A stretch of 64,000 nucleotides of DNA from Membranipora membranacea. Taxonomy: Eukaryota > Bryozoa > Gymnolaemata > Cheilostomatida > Membraniporidae. The stretch is from the NCBI GenBank assembly GCA_914767715.1, contig OU612070.1:24352025-24416024 (forward strand). Reading direction: 5' to 3'. The translations under genes were made by a program, and so were the position numbers. The number at the start of each line of letters is the position of its first letter. Position 1 is the first letter of the stretch. The notes below the pieces were generated by a model. It was not told the DNA's origin and did not search any database. It saw nothing but the letters and a program-made list of their open reading frames with translations. Positions 35,001 through 46,039 of the stretch are shown here, piece after piece.

Positions 35001-37037
35001 CTGACAAAAAATCATATCGAATACAAAAACAACAAAATGAAGGTCAAGATTGCCGCACAGACGCTCTCTCGGAGTACAGCTATGGGGATAAAACTATGCC
35101 ATGAGTTGAAAATTGATGGCTTTGAAGAAGTAGAGGGGACCTGTAAATACATCTTACAGATGGATAGGTATTAAGACTCAATTTAATTATACAGTTGTTG
35201 GGCTTCGTAAAGGATGGAATTTAGAATATTTCATGAGCTGTTACAAAAATTGATGATGGGCTATGTGCTGAATGATCAGTGATGAAAAATCCAACTGTAG
35301 ATATATTCCACTGGAGTCCTGAGGCTGGTTTCAGTTAGGATTCGGCTAAATGTCTGCTAAATTGTATGTAGCAGATATTAAGCTTTAGCTGGATTTTAGC
35401 AGCTGTGAAAGGCCAGCTAAGTCTCTATTTGAACCAGCCCCTCAAGTTTCCAGGATAATCATCTTATCTTTTTATCTTCTATTCCAGATTGTTTGATATC
35501 CTGAACAGTAGACATACGAAAGCCTCAGGTTGGAAGGCCCCTCTGACTAGAAGAAATAAATCTAGAGTGCTACAGGAGTTAGACGATATCGAGTGCTCTC
35601 TCACCAAACTCTACATGCCTGGCTCAGAAAAAAAACTGATGGTTGAATCCCAACGTAAGACTGGATTCTTGGGGATGCTATGTAATATAGCTTCGATGAG
35701 ACGGCTAGCAGGGTTGCTTGATGGAGACCAGGCACAGCTACAGTAAGTCTTAGATTTACACACCCTGTAGACATAGACCTTTCAATGTGTAGCTTAAGGA
35801 ATATGATAATTTGTCTATCAGACTCTAGCTCAAGCTTGAAGGTAAGAAATATATCATCCTCTGCCTGTATATGATGGGAGGAGTAAATATTTGTGTGCAT
35901 TCTGTTACAGATACATACTGACATATAAGTTTAGCCAGGATCATCTGGAGCTGTTTTTCAACAGCATTAGGCAATTCCATGGCTTCTCGAACAACCCAAC
36001 TGTCACACAGTTCCAGTCAGCATACAAATACCTGCAGATAAATAACAGCATTACACCAACAGAAACTGGAAACACCCTTCCTCTCGACAAAACTCGTGTA
36101 AGTTTTATCATAATACCTGTAAGAGAGTTATATTGACCATCTTAGCGCAGTTAACAAACATTTGGTTAAGGGGCCTTCATACATACACTTCTCAACTACA
36201 TATGACAGTATTAATCAAAGTTAGGTTTACACTAAATAATACCAACATAAAAATGAGGTAATACGGTGAGATGTTGCTAGTTTGAACCTGCTGTGTGAGT
36301 TGGATCTGAGTTGCCTTTCCATGTTCCATGGTTGGACAACTTTTGGTTTACAATTTGCAAAAAAAAGGTTAGATTGGAGAAGGTGATACTGATAATATTT
36401 TAGTTAATTCTCTTTCTTTTGATCTCTTTAGCTTCTTACCAATGAACAGGCTGTAGAGGAGGCTATGTTCCTGGAAGACCACGGATACTATAAGATCAAT
36501 GATGAACACCTATCTCTCTTCACCCAAAACAGTGTGGCCTATGTGGCTGGATTTGTTATCAAATCGCTAAGGCGACTGTCAAGAACATGTAAGCAGTGTG
36601 TCCAATGCCTTATAGAGAGCGATGCGGACAGCATAGGTGAAGGTATTACAAGTCTACTCCATATGAAAGACTGTGGTGGCTTAATCAAGCCAAGTAACTC
36701 GTGTTATAAGATATGTATGGCTGCTGAGAAAGCTCACAAAATGTTTGTGAGAGAGTTTGGGGACAGCCTAAATGTACCAGCACCACGGTTTATGCTGATG
36801 ACCACAGTCATGGACTCCCTCTTACCTAAATCCAAAACCCTCTTCCCAACCATCCAACCACACTTCATGGAATCCGAGTTTAGTGTCGACAACCACTTTG
36901 TGTCCTTAGTAAAAGACGTCGCCAATACCTACATCTCATTAAAACTACACCTCCAGACTGCAACCCTAACTAGAAAATCAATAACAAACCCAATACGTCA
37001 TAAATACACTAAACTCATCCAGTTCAAAAACCAATAG
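32027..37037 (+). CDS. THAP-domain P-element-like transposase
   Basis: Nine exons join in phase: 32027-32085, 32471-32723, 32923-32991, 33598-33953, 34255-34639, 34929-35167, 35488-35742, 35911-36097, 36432-37037, giving 802 residues with no stop. Residues 1-85 form a THAP zinc finger (LCVKCKQ for the first Cys pair, a conserved Trp in VQWCKNMG, and LCSDHFTPDCF for the last Cys-His). A basic linker follows, then an RNase H-like transposase core: LDGMSIKKH (Asp about 227), FTCDGPP (Asp about 311), DACHMLKLHRN, the IRWDLLKMLVAVQDKEG block, and FSQDHLELFF (Glu about 552), the likely acidic triad of the P/THAP9 family. In Drosophila P elements the core is split by a GTP-binding insertion; the region between residues 374 and 540 occupies that place here. 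It binds its own terminal repeats and moves the element by cut and paste. An extra coiled-coil exon (33226-33373) would end translation early if included. It could also be domesticated, but the flanking inverted repeats favour a transposon. Confidence 0.88.
33226..33373 (+). CDS. Optional coiled-coil exon of the transposase gene
   Basis: A 148-bp block with AG before it and GTGAGG after it codes a very basic helix (KTSLQRKLRNARGSIRRAKQ, then TIKGLRAKTK and SRELRRIRKTLASM), the kind of leucine-rich coil that follows the THAP domain in this family. Its length is 3n+1. Joined after the exon ending at 32991, it would meet the next exon (33598) out of frame and give GAG TGA at once, a stop. Skipping it gives the full transposase. 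A weaker donor further downstream (AAT/GTGTGC) might rescue the frame. Confidence 0.55.
34063..34096. repeat. Intronic hairpin with terminal-repeat-like ends
   Basis: CCATAGATAT is mirrored by ATATCTATGG around an A-run and a T-run that pair as well. The CATAGAT ends resemble the start of the P-like terminal repeat. It lies in the intron 33954-34254. Confidence 0.6.
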
Positions 37038-37849
37038 CCCTGTAATACTACCACCTCAATCCATACTGTGGTCAGCAGCATAACTTTGGTGCTGGTACCT
37101 CCGCTGTCATGCCATCTCTACATACAATGTATCAATTCAGCACTATATATAATTTATATTTTTCATGTTACAGTATCTGTTGTCCTACTCTACTCCTAAA
37201 AGATATCTCAGTGCTACTCACTAGTCTCAACTTTCATCCGTATTTTTCCATCATAACAATAATTTTAAGTTTAGGAGTAATTGTAGGTACTTGCTACTGT
37301 TAATATGCAGTCAAGATAATATTTCTCAATGGTGTTCACTACTTTCAACTGGCACTTTCCATTATTATGATAAGTCTAATATCAACGGTAATTCTATTTT
37401 ATATATTACTGCTCATTTGAAGTAAAGATATCTTTCTCAGTGCTGATTCCTTTTCTCAACTGGCACTTTTTTCCCCATATTTACAAGAATTTTTGATGGT
37501 TACTGTTGGTATGTAATTGTCAATCATTGAAGGGCGTTGTCATATATTGTATGCTACTCCTTGTTAAGACAAGTAATTTATTCTCTGTCCTATTTTTAAT
37601 AGTGCACTGGCTACAGAATAAAACCAAAGTATTTAGCATAATTTGATTTTTCAGAAGATTGATTCATTTGGTGACTTAAATAAATATGATACAAGTACAT
37701 TTGTCTACAAAAATCTGTATCCAACAAGGTGCACTGAAGACTAGCTTTAAGTGAAAACGAACATGAAGGTCACTGATTCACCCTTATCACCACACATCCT
37801 GTATCCCAAACGTAAAAAATCCTAAAAATATTAAAAACTTGAAAATTAG

Positions 37850-37925
37850 CGTCTTAGTGGTGGATTGAATTTGCTACTCCATGATCAAAAGACATCCACA
37901 CTAACCACTCAGCCATCCAAGCCCT
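37850..37925 (-). mobile_element. tRNA-like SINE relic
   Basis: The minus strand reads GGATGGCTGAGTGGTTAGTG (A box) and, 30-odd bases on, a decayed B box (AAATTCAATCC), then loses similarity. It resembles the SINE heads at 100 and 46080. Confidence 0.5.
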
Positions 37926-38080
37926 AGGATGTAACTTGAAACAGTGCTAACCATAAACCAACTGGCAGTTACGCTATGCATAACGCTACACTGCGGATGG
38001 CACAATGACGATACGGGTGGGGACATAATGCAAAGTTATTGAAGCGCAATGTCCTATCTATACTGTTTTTTAAATCTATG

Positions 38081-38712
38081 GGGTCAAGTCTGTGTATTAG
38101 ATGTGAGCTGATAGTCTGCAGGCTGATAGTCTGCAGACTTAAGATGATTATGTGCTGAAAATGAAAGTAACAAATGTAAGCTACGACATGATTGGTCATG
38201 TATTATTATGAAGGGCCTTTTCATTGGTTCACTGTTTCAGTGTTGTGAGTTGAGTTGAGTTGTCCTCCCCAGTAAGAAAGGGTACAACTCCAGAAGTTAC
38301 ACTAATTGGATGGCTATCATCAGGGATCATGATAAACTCTAGTGGCCTGTCTGGACAAGCTTTTTTGGGTGGGGGGGGGAACAGCTTTGTTCTCCCCCTC
38401 CCCACCTGACAAAGCTTGTCAAGACAGGCTAGATAAACTCTTGCTGTGACATGCCAGTTTTCAGGCAGTTGGTTCCCTTGATCTCATGCTCTTCCACTCT
38501 GCTTCATGCTATAATTTAGCAGGTATGCTTACCGCAGTTCACCATCAGGACATCCCTATTCCACATCCGGGTCGGACGGTACTAAGTTACTAAGTTTATT
38601 AGGCTGACCATAATTGTGCTATGAACCCTTGGTCACCATCTTTCCTAATTTCTGTGATGACCAAGTCATATGTAAGTTGAGGGAGATTTTGAAAACGCTT
38701 ACGTTTTTTTAG
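38081..38712. other. Intergenic, upstream of the first tetraspan exon
   Basis: Contains the palindromic element at 38345-38432. It should also hold the missing first exon and promoter of the tetraspan gene, which I could not identify. Confidence 0.35.
38345..38432. mobile_element. Palindromic MITE-like hairpin
   Basis: Left arm GCCTGTCTGGACAAGC and then a G-run is mirrored by a C-run and GCTTGTCAAGACAGGCTA, giving an imperfect hairpin with arms of about 42 bp and a G/C-rich stem. The same ends form the solo palindrome at 60885-60919. Confidence 0.75.
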
Positions 38713-41700
38713 ATTGAGTGGATGGCATATTATGATATCAGTGCCAATCATTCTAATGGGAATCGGAAGTTCTGTTTGCAATTATGGATACTTTGTTGCC
38801 GACCCGAGTCTTAACCCACTTCAGCTCAGCAGTCTGACAGGATATCTGGGAGTAGGAATATGGGCTGGTGTTTTAATCATGTTTGCTGGAATTGCCATAC
38901 TTGTCATCAAAAAATCAATGTCACTAACTACTACACAATCAAATTCATTCTCATTCCAAAACTATCCACATAAGGCAAGTTCGGAATTTTCAGGCATTGA
39001 ACATTTGATTGACCTGAAGTATTCACTGTATAAGGGGTGTTATGTACATTGCAGTGTATCCTGATTAAAACCAGGACAAAATTGCAAAATGTATCCTCTC
39101 TTTTGTCTTGTGTGCCGGTGACTTTCGCACGATCGCATATGATTATGAGTTGAGAGCGACTTTTGTTTCTTGCAGTGTATGGATCGGTATAGACCAGGTT
39201 GATATTCCTGACCAAAGAGCTTGGTAACGTAAATATCTAAACTCGGGATACAATAGCAATAATATCTTTCCAAAGTGTATTTGTCGTTCTGATTAGCAAC
39301 AGTATCAAACTAGAACATGCGTGTCGGGCATATCATCAAGATGCTTGTAAAACTTTTGTTTCATACCCTCGGAAGATGAATGCAATTTTCTATATTCAGC
39401 TTTCATTATGATTGTAGAGACGCATTCACTCGTCGATTAGCCTTCTAGGATTGCTTGTGGCAGCAGCACTTTTTGGGATATGCCTTTATTCGGCATTCCT
39501 CAATGATTTACACTGTCCCTTAGTCCCAGATGAAACCAATTATAATACAACCACTCTAAATTATGACAAGCTCAGTTACTCTTATACTAGAAACACAACA
39601 AAACCTGTTGATTGGAACGCTTATTGCAAGGTAAGCCCTTGATACACTCGAAATGGTGCACTTTGGGGTGTACACTAACAACTAGTCAATGGCAAATGCT
39701 CAATTTATATAAATATACAACTCACCGAATTACACTATTCTACCTCTGAATCGACAACCATCAAAGTAATCTAATCCTGATCGACCTGTCCTGTTACGGT
39801 GATATCGAACCTAGAGATAGACAAAAACATGGGTGAGAGACAACGTCATGATAGAAAAACATATACAAATATAAACAGAACAAGATATAAACTCGCAACC
39901 ACAATCACGCAATCATGTTGTTGTTGTTTGTTGTTGTTGGTTTTTGTTGTTGTTTTTTTTGTTGTTGTTTTTTTCTGGTGTTTTATAATACTATCTAATA
40001 CTGAATACGTGGCTAGATATATGTGTGCTGCTGCCACATTTTTCAGCTCCAATTAATGTTTTTGATGTGCTCAGTTCTCTCAGTGGATCAAGAGTCCCTG
40101 AGCTAAGCTCTTTACTTGCTATTAATACTTCACCCACTCTCCCTAATCATCCATGTACGTCCATGTATGAACTAGGGCTTCTCATTCATATTGTTAACAT
40201 ATTTGTGATACTTTGTGGTTGTCTTCTCTTGCATACGAGAAGGCAATTAGCAAATGTAATACATAAAATTCCTCATACTCACAATCTCTTCTAGCATTCA
40301 CATTACGCGTAACCACATTCATCTAAACTCGTTCACAACACCCTGCAGTGTTAGAAATTGTTTTCAACCTATCTTCTTCTTGCTTAGTCCGGTGGCAGCC
40401 CCCCTTCCACTTCCACTTCCTTCCACTTGTCACTTCCATTTACGATTTGGGGTGGATAGGGTTTGACAGTTGTTACTGGTAGAGTTTGTCATGTTGATCA
40501 CCATGGTAATATTGTACCTTACATTGAGTTGCAAAATAGGACGATAGTTGCCAAAAATGCTGCTAGCAAAATTGAAAGTGATCAGAAAATGATGATATGG
40601 TTTAGAACATCAAGTGCTAAGTGCTGGAAATTTTGTTTGATCAACACAAAACCACCATACAAAAATCAGAGCTCTGATAACGTCAGAAGACAGTATTCGA
40701 GACGGCAGCAAAACTGAAAAAGTAGATTTGTTTAAATGATGGTTATATACAGGTGATTAAGGGGGTATTGAAACTGTTGTTGGCCACATCTCCGTTATTT
40801 ATGACAGCGGTTCCATGGAAACTTGTAGATTCACTAATTATGGCACGCTCTTTCAGATTTTTTCAATTTTTGATCACTTTCCCTTTTGCCGGCAGAGTTC
40901 TTGGCAATTAGCCGCCTTATGTGCAACTTAGTGTAAGGTACAATCTCATCATTGCGATTAGCCTGAAAAACTCTACCAGAAACAACTATCAAACCCTATC
41001 CACCCAAAATCGTAAATGAAGTTCCAATTCTAGCCACATTTTGCATAGGCTGCCACCGGACTAGATGTACTGATTTATAAAGGTTAGCGAAATCAAGGAG
41101 TAACCCCTCAACAAAATGTATGATGAGTGTGAAAATTTACTAACATATTGGCGCCCAACTGATTCAGTACGATGAAGGCAAGAATGCTTGTAGTAAGTGC
41201 GGTGTCTTGTCCATTTTAAAGGTACGTGTGACGTGCTGTTTTTAGACAGTTATTTAGCTAATGTGATGGATCTGATTGGCTGGTTGGTTGGTTGGTCTCT
41301 TTCCAACCCAACAGCCAATCAGGCCTGAGCCAACCACATAGGTTGTGAAACCTTGCAGTTAGGCCAGGAAGAAATGGTTTTCTTTTTACTTTTTCTTCTT
41401 TATTGTTGAGGCATGTATGCGACAAGTTAATATGTAGCCTAGGATTTGGGTCAAACACTGAGAACTTTGTCGGTTTACTGGGTGAGGTGATTATTGCGAG
41501 TATACCTATGGTGTTATCTTCTTACCTAGCAGGAAATTAGAAAAGTGTAGGGTAGACAGGCTGCCTAATGAAATATTTTTTGCTCTGTCGAAACTCATAT
41601 CTGTGTGTTTTCTTTTTACCGTTTTATTGGAGTGGAATCAAATTTTAATTTTTCAGGAAAAAATCTATAAAAATTAGCCATACTCTTGTACCCGTGACTA

Positions 41701-42525
41701 CAGAACTTTTAAAATTGTATATGTGTCATGCAGGGGAATTTCCTTTTCTATGTATAACGTTTCTTTCAGCATAGAAATGAAATGGTGGGTCTTGATGCAA
41801 CATTGATGGTTTTTGGGCTGATGACAATTTTCACCATGGCTGTATCGTTTCTCATGGCTGCTGCACCAAAGAGCTGTAGGAAGGTTAGTATATGCGTTGC
41901 TAGGCACCAGGGTAGGAAGCAAGCTGTTTTCAAAAAAGTTTTAGCATAGTGATCTGAGTATTTGCGTCTTAACATTTGCGTTCTTAACATTTCAATTTTG
42001 TCAACCTTTTTAGGAGTGATACCGGAAATGTCTAAATAAACAAACATCAAACATTATATAGGATATGTTTTGTTTCCTGCATGTATTGTAGAAAATATTT
42101 TTAAAGAAGTGCCAATTACCATATTTACAGCTTTTTAGCCTGTAGTTTGTACTTTAGCAACTGAATAACAATGATTTCCCTTCGCTTTCCTCTTACTAAC
42201 ATCATGTTCTCTCCTGTCATCTGTACCTATACGATGGATTTTAATATTCTTTGTTTATGTATATAAATAGATATATCTGTTGCATTAAATTTCCCCTTTT
42301 TGTTGTTACAGATGGAAATCTTTTATTAGAATTAATATAGTGTATCAAATAAAAATGTAGAGTAATACATCATAATAATTTTAGTATTTGCCAAGCTTTT
42401 GCCATCGCAAACTTTGCCGAAAACCGTGTTTTTTTTTATTACAGTTGTGCTTCATTAGAAAAGGGAAAGTGAAAGTGAAACCGAAAGAAGGCAAGATTCT
42501 GCCTGCCAGTGGCTTATTAGGGTAA
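38713..42525 (+). CDS. MS4A-like four-span membrane protein (5' incomplete)
   Basis: Exons 38713-38974, 39418-39630, 41770-41883 and 42445-42525 join in phase 0; the first begins after an acceptor, so at least one upstream exon is missing. Membrane segments seen: TM1 IMISVPIILMGIGSSV; TM2 GVGIWAGVLIMFAGIAILVI, whose W-x-G-x-x-x-x-x-x-G spacing is the MS4A/CD20 hallmark; TM3 SISLLGLLVAAALFGICLY; then an extracellular loop with cysteines and several N-glycosylation sites (NTT, NTT); TM4 ATLMVFGLMTIFTMAVSFLM; and a short lysine-rich tail (RKGKVKVKPKEGK). The donor of the first listed exon is AAG/GCAAGT, a GC-AG intron. MS4A proteins sit in the plasma membrane and modulate signalling or chemosensation; the exact role here is unknown. 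A TM-coding block at 40047-40255 does not fit the phase. A foldback transposon occupies the large intron. A paralogue lies downstream. Confidence 0.75.
39915..39976. repeat. (GTT)n / poly-T microsatellite
   Basis: TTGTTGTTG with interspersed T8-10 runs, within an intron of the tetraspan gene. Confidence 0.9.
40047..40255 (+). CDS. Candidate alternative TM exon of the tetraspan gene
   Basis: Bordered by CACATTTTTCAG and GTAATA, this 209-bp block codes a 69-residue piece with MYELGLLIHIVNIFVILCGC, a plausible membrane span ending in a basic cluster (HTRRQ), much like a TM4. It ends in phase 0, as the next exon needs, but starts two bases into a codon, whereas the preceding exon ends in phase 0. 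It could belong to a transcript from another promoter, or be a relic of a duplicated exon. Confidence 0.4.
40387..41061. mobile_element. 675-bp foldback element with ~220-bp inverted arms
   Basis: The ends GTCCGGTGGCAGCC and GGCTGCCACCGGAC are exact complements with TA on both outer sides. The similarity continues inward as inverted arms of about 220 bp (about 40387-40605 and 40845-41061), including GGGTGGATAGGGTTTGA and TTGTACCTTACA. The left arm has an extra CCACTTCC-type microsatellite. It lies in the tetraspan gene's large intron. Confidence 0.88.
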
Positions 42526-43915
42526 GCCATGTGATGAAAAACATGCAATAATGATATCATGAATATATTTATAGCTTCTGCTCATACTTGCCAAGTCTCC
42601 CTCTTTAGGTGGGACATTCCAGATATCTACACCCACTTCTGCCCACTTCACACTTTTTGTAATTCTCACTATTCCCTCTAGATTTGAGAGAAAACAGCCC
42701 TATCACAATGTTTATTAACCATCCAACCACTTGTCGTTGAGTTACTAGTAAGGTCTTTGCACACAAAATTAAAAGGAATGTGCTATTCAATAAATTTACC
42801 TGTTGTATTAAAATTCAGTCTTTTATTGTCAATGTTGTGGTGGATACTGGACATTGACAAAGTGAGGGCATGTGAGTCCCAGGGGCCCATATGTTGATGG
42901 TAAGTGTTTAAAGTACCTCAGTTTGATATTTTAGTACTAGTACAAAGTACAAACATGAAATTAATTGTGATCAAATATGCGTTTTTAACCCTTTCTAGTG
43001 GCTAGAAACGCTCTCAGATGATCAGCGGCCAGGCTCCATGCCGGATCCCGTTGGGGGGCTCACACCGCCCCCAAACCCCCAGATAGATTGCTCGGGTGCT
43101 TCGCACCGTCCAAGCACCGCGATGCGGTGCAGTATAGCTGTAAATTGAAATCTCCCACTTTTGAATATAGATTACTTGACAAGTGTGCTTCTGCTATATA
43201 TATATATATATAAATATATATTCATATTTATGTTAAGAGGCTGTAAAATATTGCTCCGTATGTCAAAATTTAAACGGAAGTAGAAATCTGAAAGTGCAAA
43301 AAAGAAAAGCAGTGCATCAATAACAATTACACCAAATGACATAACCAGACCAATCACAACACACTCTACCAAATCAACAACCAAAAGTTAAAACAAAAGA
43401 AACAACCAACGACACAAGCATTAAACACAGCATAAGTCATAGGGTTCGACACTATATGCACAATTAAAAGGCAAAAGTCAGTTAAAATCAGGTAAAAACT
43501 CAGAATTGTTGCGATGGGGTCAATTAAAGTTATATCCTCTGTATACCTAAAAAACTGAATATGTCATACTGGTTCAGCATGACTTATTAAAATTGTTTTA
43601 TAAGAATGTCACTTTAACAGATAAGCTTAAATAAACCCTTCACTAACAACTTTCTAGGCAATGTTATGGCGTCACGTTGCAACAGTTCTCCACTACCCTG
43701 CCCTTCCAATTCAAAAGAAATACTGATGAAAAGGGTTTTTTTTGAATATATAGTGAATTATTTTTAGTCATATCAATAATCATCTAGCATGATCATTTCT
43801 GATTTTACATATACTACATACTTCCCATTTCTTTTCAGGACTATTCAGTTCAAATTTGTTTTCTTTGACAGCTTCTGCTGCCAGGCAGGACTCTCAATTC
43901 GATGTATTGTCTTAA
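42526..43915. other. Spacer between the two tetraspan genes
   Basis: Should contain upstream exons and the promoter of the second tetraspan, which I could not fix. It includes a (TA)n tract at 43194-43212 and the GC-rich patch at 43020-43135. Confidence 0.35.
43020..43135. repeat. GC-rich patch with stacked hairpins
   Basis: In strongly AT-rich surroundings this stretch is mostly G and C. It contains CGGGTGCTTCGCACCG and GCACCGCGATGCGGTGC, both self-complementary, and GGGGGGCTCACACCGCCCCC. Its composition differs sharply from its neighbours, as in a young insertion; the family is unknown. Confidence 0.65.
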
Positions 43916-44485
43916 GGATGGAACCTCAATGGATATGCTGGCACATTGTTGTGGTCAGGTGCCCTCTTACTCATAATCACTGTGGTCCAGATTGTTGCTG
44001 GCTCAACAGGAAGGTTGCAGGACTATGTTTTATGCGTTGCTCTGGGGATATTAGGAGTGATTGTGCAGCTGGTAGTTATAAGCCTGCTGGTTGTTTTACC
44101 CTTCATTACCAACAGCCTATGCTTACTCAACAACTCGACGAAAAACAAAACATGTCAGGTAGAGGTACATTTATATAATATAAAAACTTCGATCTATCTA
44201 TAACAATGTCCCCTTTGTTCCCATGTTATTGTCGTTTAGCTCAGTACAGTTTTGTGCAAATCCCTGGCTTTTTGTTATGAATTAATTCGAGGTTTATAGA
44301 GGGTAAACTTTTATAAAGTTTCATGGAAACAGAAACAAACTTCAGTTTGACATGTATATTCCTGATATATTGATTTTTCTTTTCAGATTTCATTCAGATT
44401 TACGGACATATTTACCATAGTTATAGGTATCCTTCAACTGTTGACAATGTGTGGATTCACTGGTTGGTTTATACACTCAATTTAA
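43916..44485 (+). CDS. Second MS4A-like membrane protein (5' incomplete)
   Basis: Two exons, about 43916-44158 and 44387-44485 (donor GTAGAG, acceptor TTTTCAG), join in phase 0. The first carries TM2 (LNGYAGTLLWSGALLLIITV, then VQIVAG) and TM3 (VLCVALGILGVIVQLVVISL) and a loop with Cys and N-glycosylation sites; the second carries TM4 (FTIVIGILQLLTMCGFTGWF) and stops six residues after it. LNGYAGTLLWSGALLLI aligns in pattern with LTGYLGVGIWAGVLIMF of the upstream gene, so the two are tandem paralogues. TM2 and TM3 share one exon here but are split in the upstream gene. The 5' border is uncertain: in this frame a stop lies at 43913-43915, so an acceptor at TCTTAAG/GATGG is assumed, and the TM1 exon was not found. 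The lysine tail of the first paralogue is absent. Confidence 0.68.
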
Positions 44486-44784
44486 TTTTGATGCTAAAGT
44501 AAGTTATGGAAACTTTCTTTTGTTAACAAATATTTCTTTGCCTTGGAGTACTCTGACCTCCAAACGTCTTCAAATGAGCCTGAAAGCCGCTGTTATAGTT
44601 ATTTGTTGTGGCACGGGGCATTCGGCTGGCTGGCTGGCTGGCATTCGAAGCTCAAACCTGACAAAGACCAGCATCAAACAGAATGGTAGACAAAAAGAAA
44701 ATTGGCATTCTCAACAAGGTTGGATTTCAAATTACATTATTGGGTGATGTTAAAAAGTTACACATATAAACATATGATACAACT

Positions 44785-44891
44785 TAGTTTAAGCGCTCAA
44801 ACTGTGAGGGGATAGCTGGTAGTATCAATTCATTATCAATCACTTTCCTGCCCAAAGTGGAAAGCCCGGCACAGTTTGAGCGCTTAAACTA
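44785..44891. mobile_element. 107-bp MITE with target duplication
   Basis: AGTTTAAGCGCTCAAACTGT with the next G is mirrored exactly at the right end (CACAGTTTGAGCGCTTAAAC). GATACAACT flanks both sides (44776-44784 and 44892-44900), a 9-bp perfect duplication (8 bp if the first G is part of the end). That length points to a Mutator-like or hAT-like family. Confidence 0.93.
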
Positions 44892-44900
44892 GATACAACT

Positions 44901-46039
44901 GTAAGGTATTGCAGGGACGTAGGAAAAATGGTAGGGGAGGCGCAAAAGACCTTGAGGGTGTGAAGTAGAACCAGGTTGGATATTGTAATTTCCTCCTGAA
45001 AAGTCTGGGGTTAATCCCCAGTCTCCAAACTGTTTTAATGATATGAATAGCGAAGGGGCTGATTCTGACATGGCATATTTAATTGTAGAACTTTTAGGCC
45101 ACTCTATTGAGCACTCTAGGGGAGGCAGAGCGTTCCTGCCTCCCCTAGAACTACGGCCCTGTGTTGGCTAGGGAACTGCTGTTGGGTGAGGTCATCGCAT
45201 CGAATTCACTGTATTACTTGAATATTTATAGGCCTTCCAGCAACGGAGTAACAAAGTCATAATATACCCTCTATGGCGTTTGTAAAAGATTCTTGTCAGA
45301 TTTTCTCAGCCCAGATCAAGTCAAATTTGATGCCTTCCGCTTCACGATTGAAAGGCAGGTGCTAGGAGTAGTCTGATGATCCAGGTTTCACTTCCAGCAC
45401 CAGATGTCGTTTCTGATCTGCCTCTCAGGGGTAACACATTTACACACACAAAATAATTGGCAATAATTGTGAAATTGCCGTCATGGCCACCCCTCTAACC
45501 ATAAGGTAGATGAATGCCAAAGACTGGAGAGATATGATAAAATAATAATATGATTTAATATAGTTTATACTTCATATTAACTTTTTGCTTTTAAAGTACA
45601 GCAAACTGATATAAGGATTTTCAATGATTTTTATAGTATTTTATGTCTAATTTTTATTATGTTTATCTGATCTATTATATATATTTTCTATCACAGAGTT
45701 TCCATGGTAATTTTGAGATCGAGCTGAGGCTAATTAAGAGGCTCTTCGAGTTATGGAAATATATATATATATATGCTTTTTTTAATTCATCAATCAATCC
45801 TGTTTGTGAGGTTTATATTCAACATTTGTTTATTGGATTAAGTATCACCAAAGCACACCAATGACTGACTCAAAGTCATTACATTCCGTTTTGCTATAAA
45901 ATATCTTTCTTGAGAAAATATTTGGTTTCACAGTGAGGCGTTATCAATCCATGCTAGATTACGCCTCAACCAAGAATAACTTAGGTACACAAAATATATA
46001 CTTTTATTGTCAGCAACAATTCATTATTACTAATGCTTC
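44901..46039. other. Intergenic sequence
   Basis: No exon recognised. A short (TA)n tract lies at 45761-45774. Confidence 0.35.

Larger units (their letters stand above)
31673..38080 (+). mobile_element. P-element-like (THAP9-type) DNA transposon, 6.4 kb
   Basis: The ends are a perfect 28-bp inverted repeat starting CATAGATTTAAAAAACAGTA: 31673-31700 on the plus strand and 38053-38080 reversed. The match continues with one mismatch through CATTG. P-element ends also begin with CA. Between them lie a THAP-domain transposase gene (32027-37037) and non-coding ends of about 350 and 1040 bp. A clear 8-bp target duplication is not visible (flanks GAATAAAG and GGGTCAAG), so the boundary is inferred from the inverted repeat alone. 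A tRNA-like SINE relic (37850-37925) sits inside the right end. Confidence 0.72.

Noticed and set aside
43789-44178. 129-residue protein overlapping the second tetraspan
   Set aside because: Wrong frame: the membrane-span frame joins the next exon in phase and matches the paralogue, this one does not.
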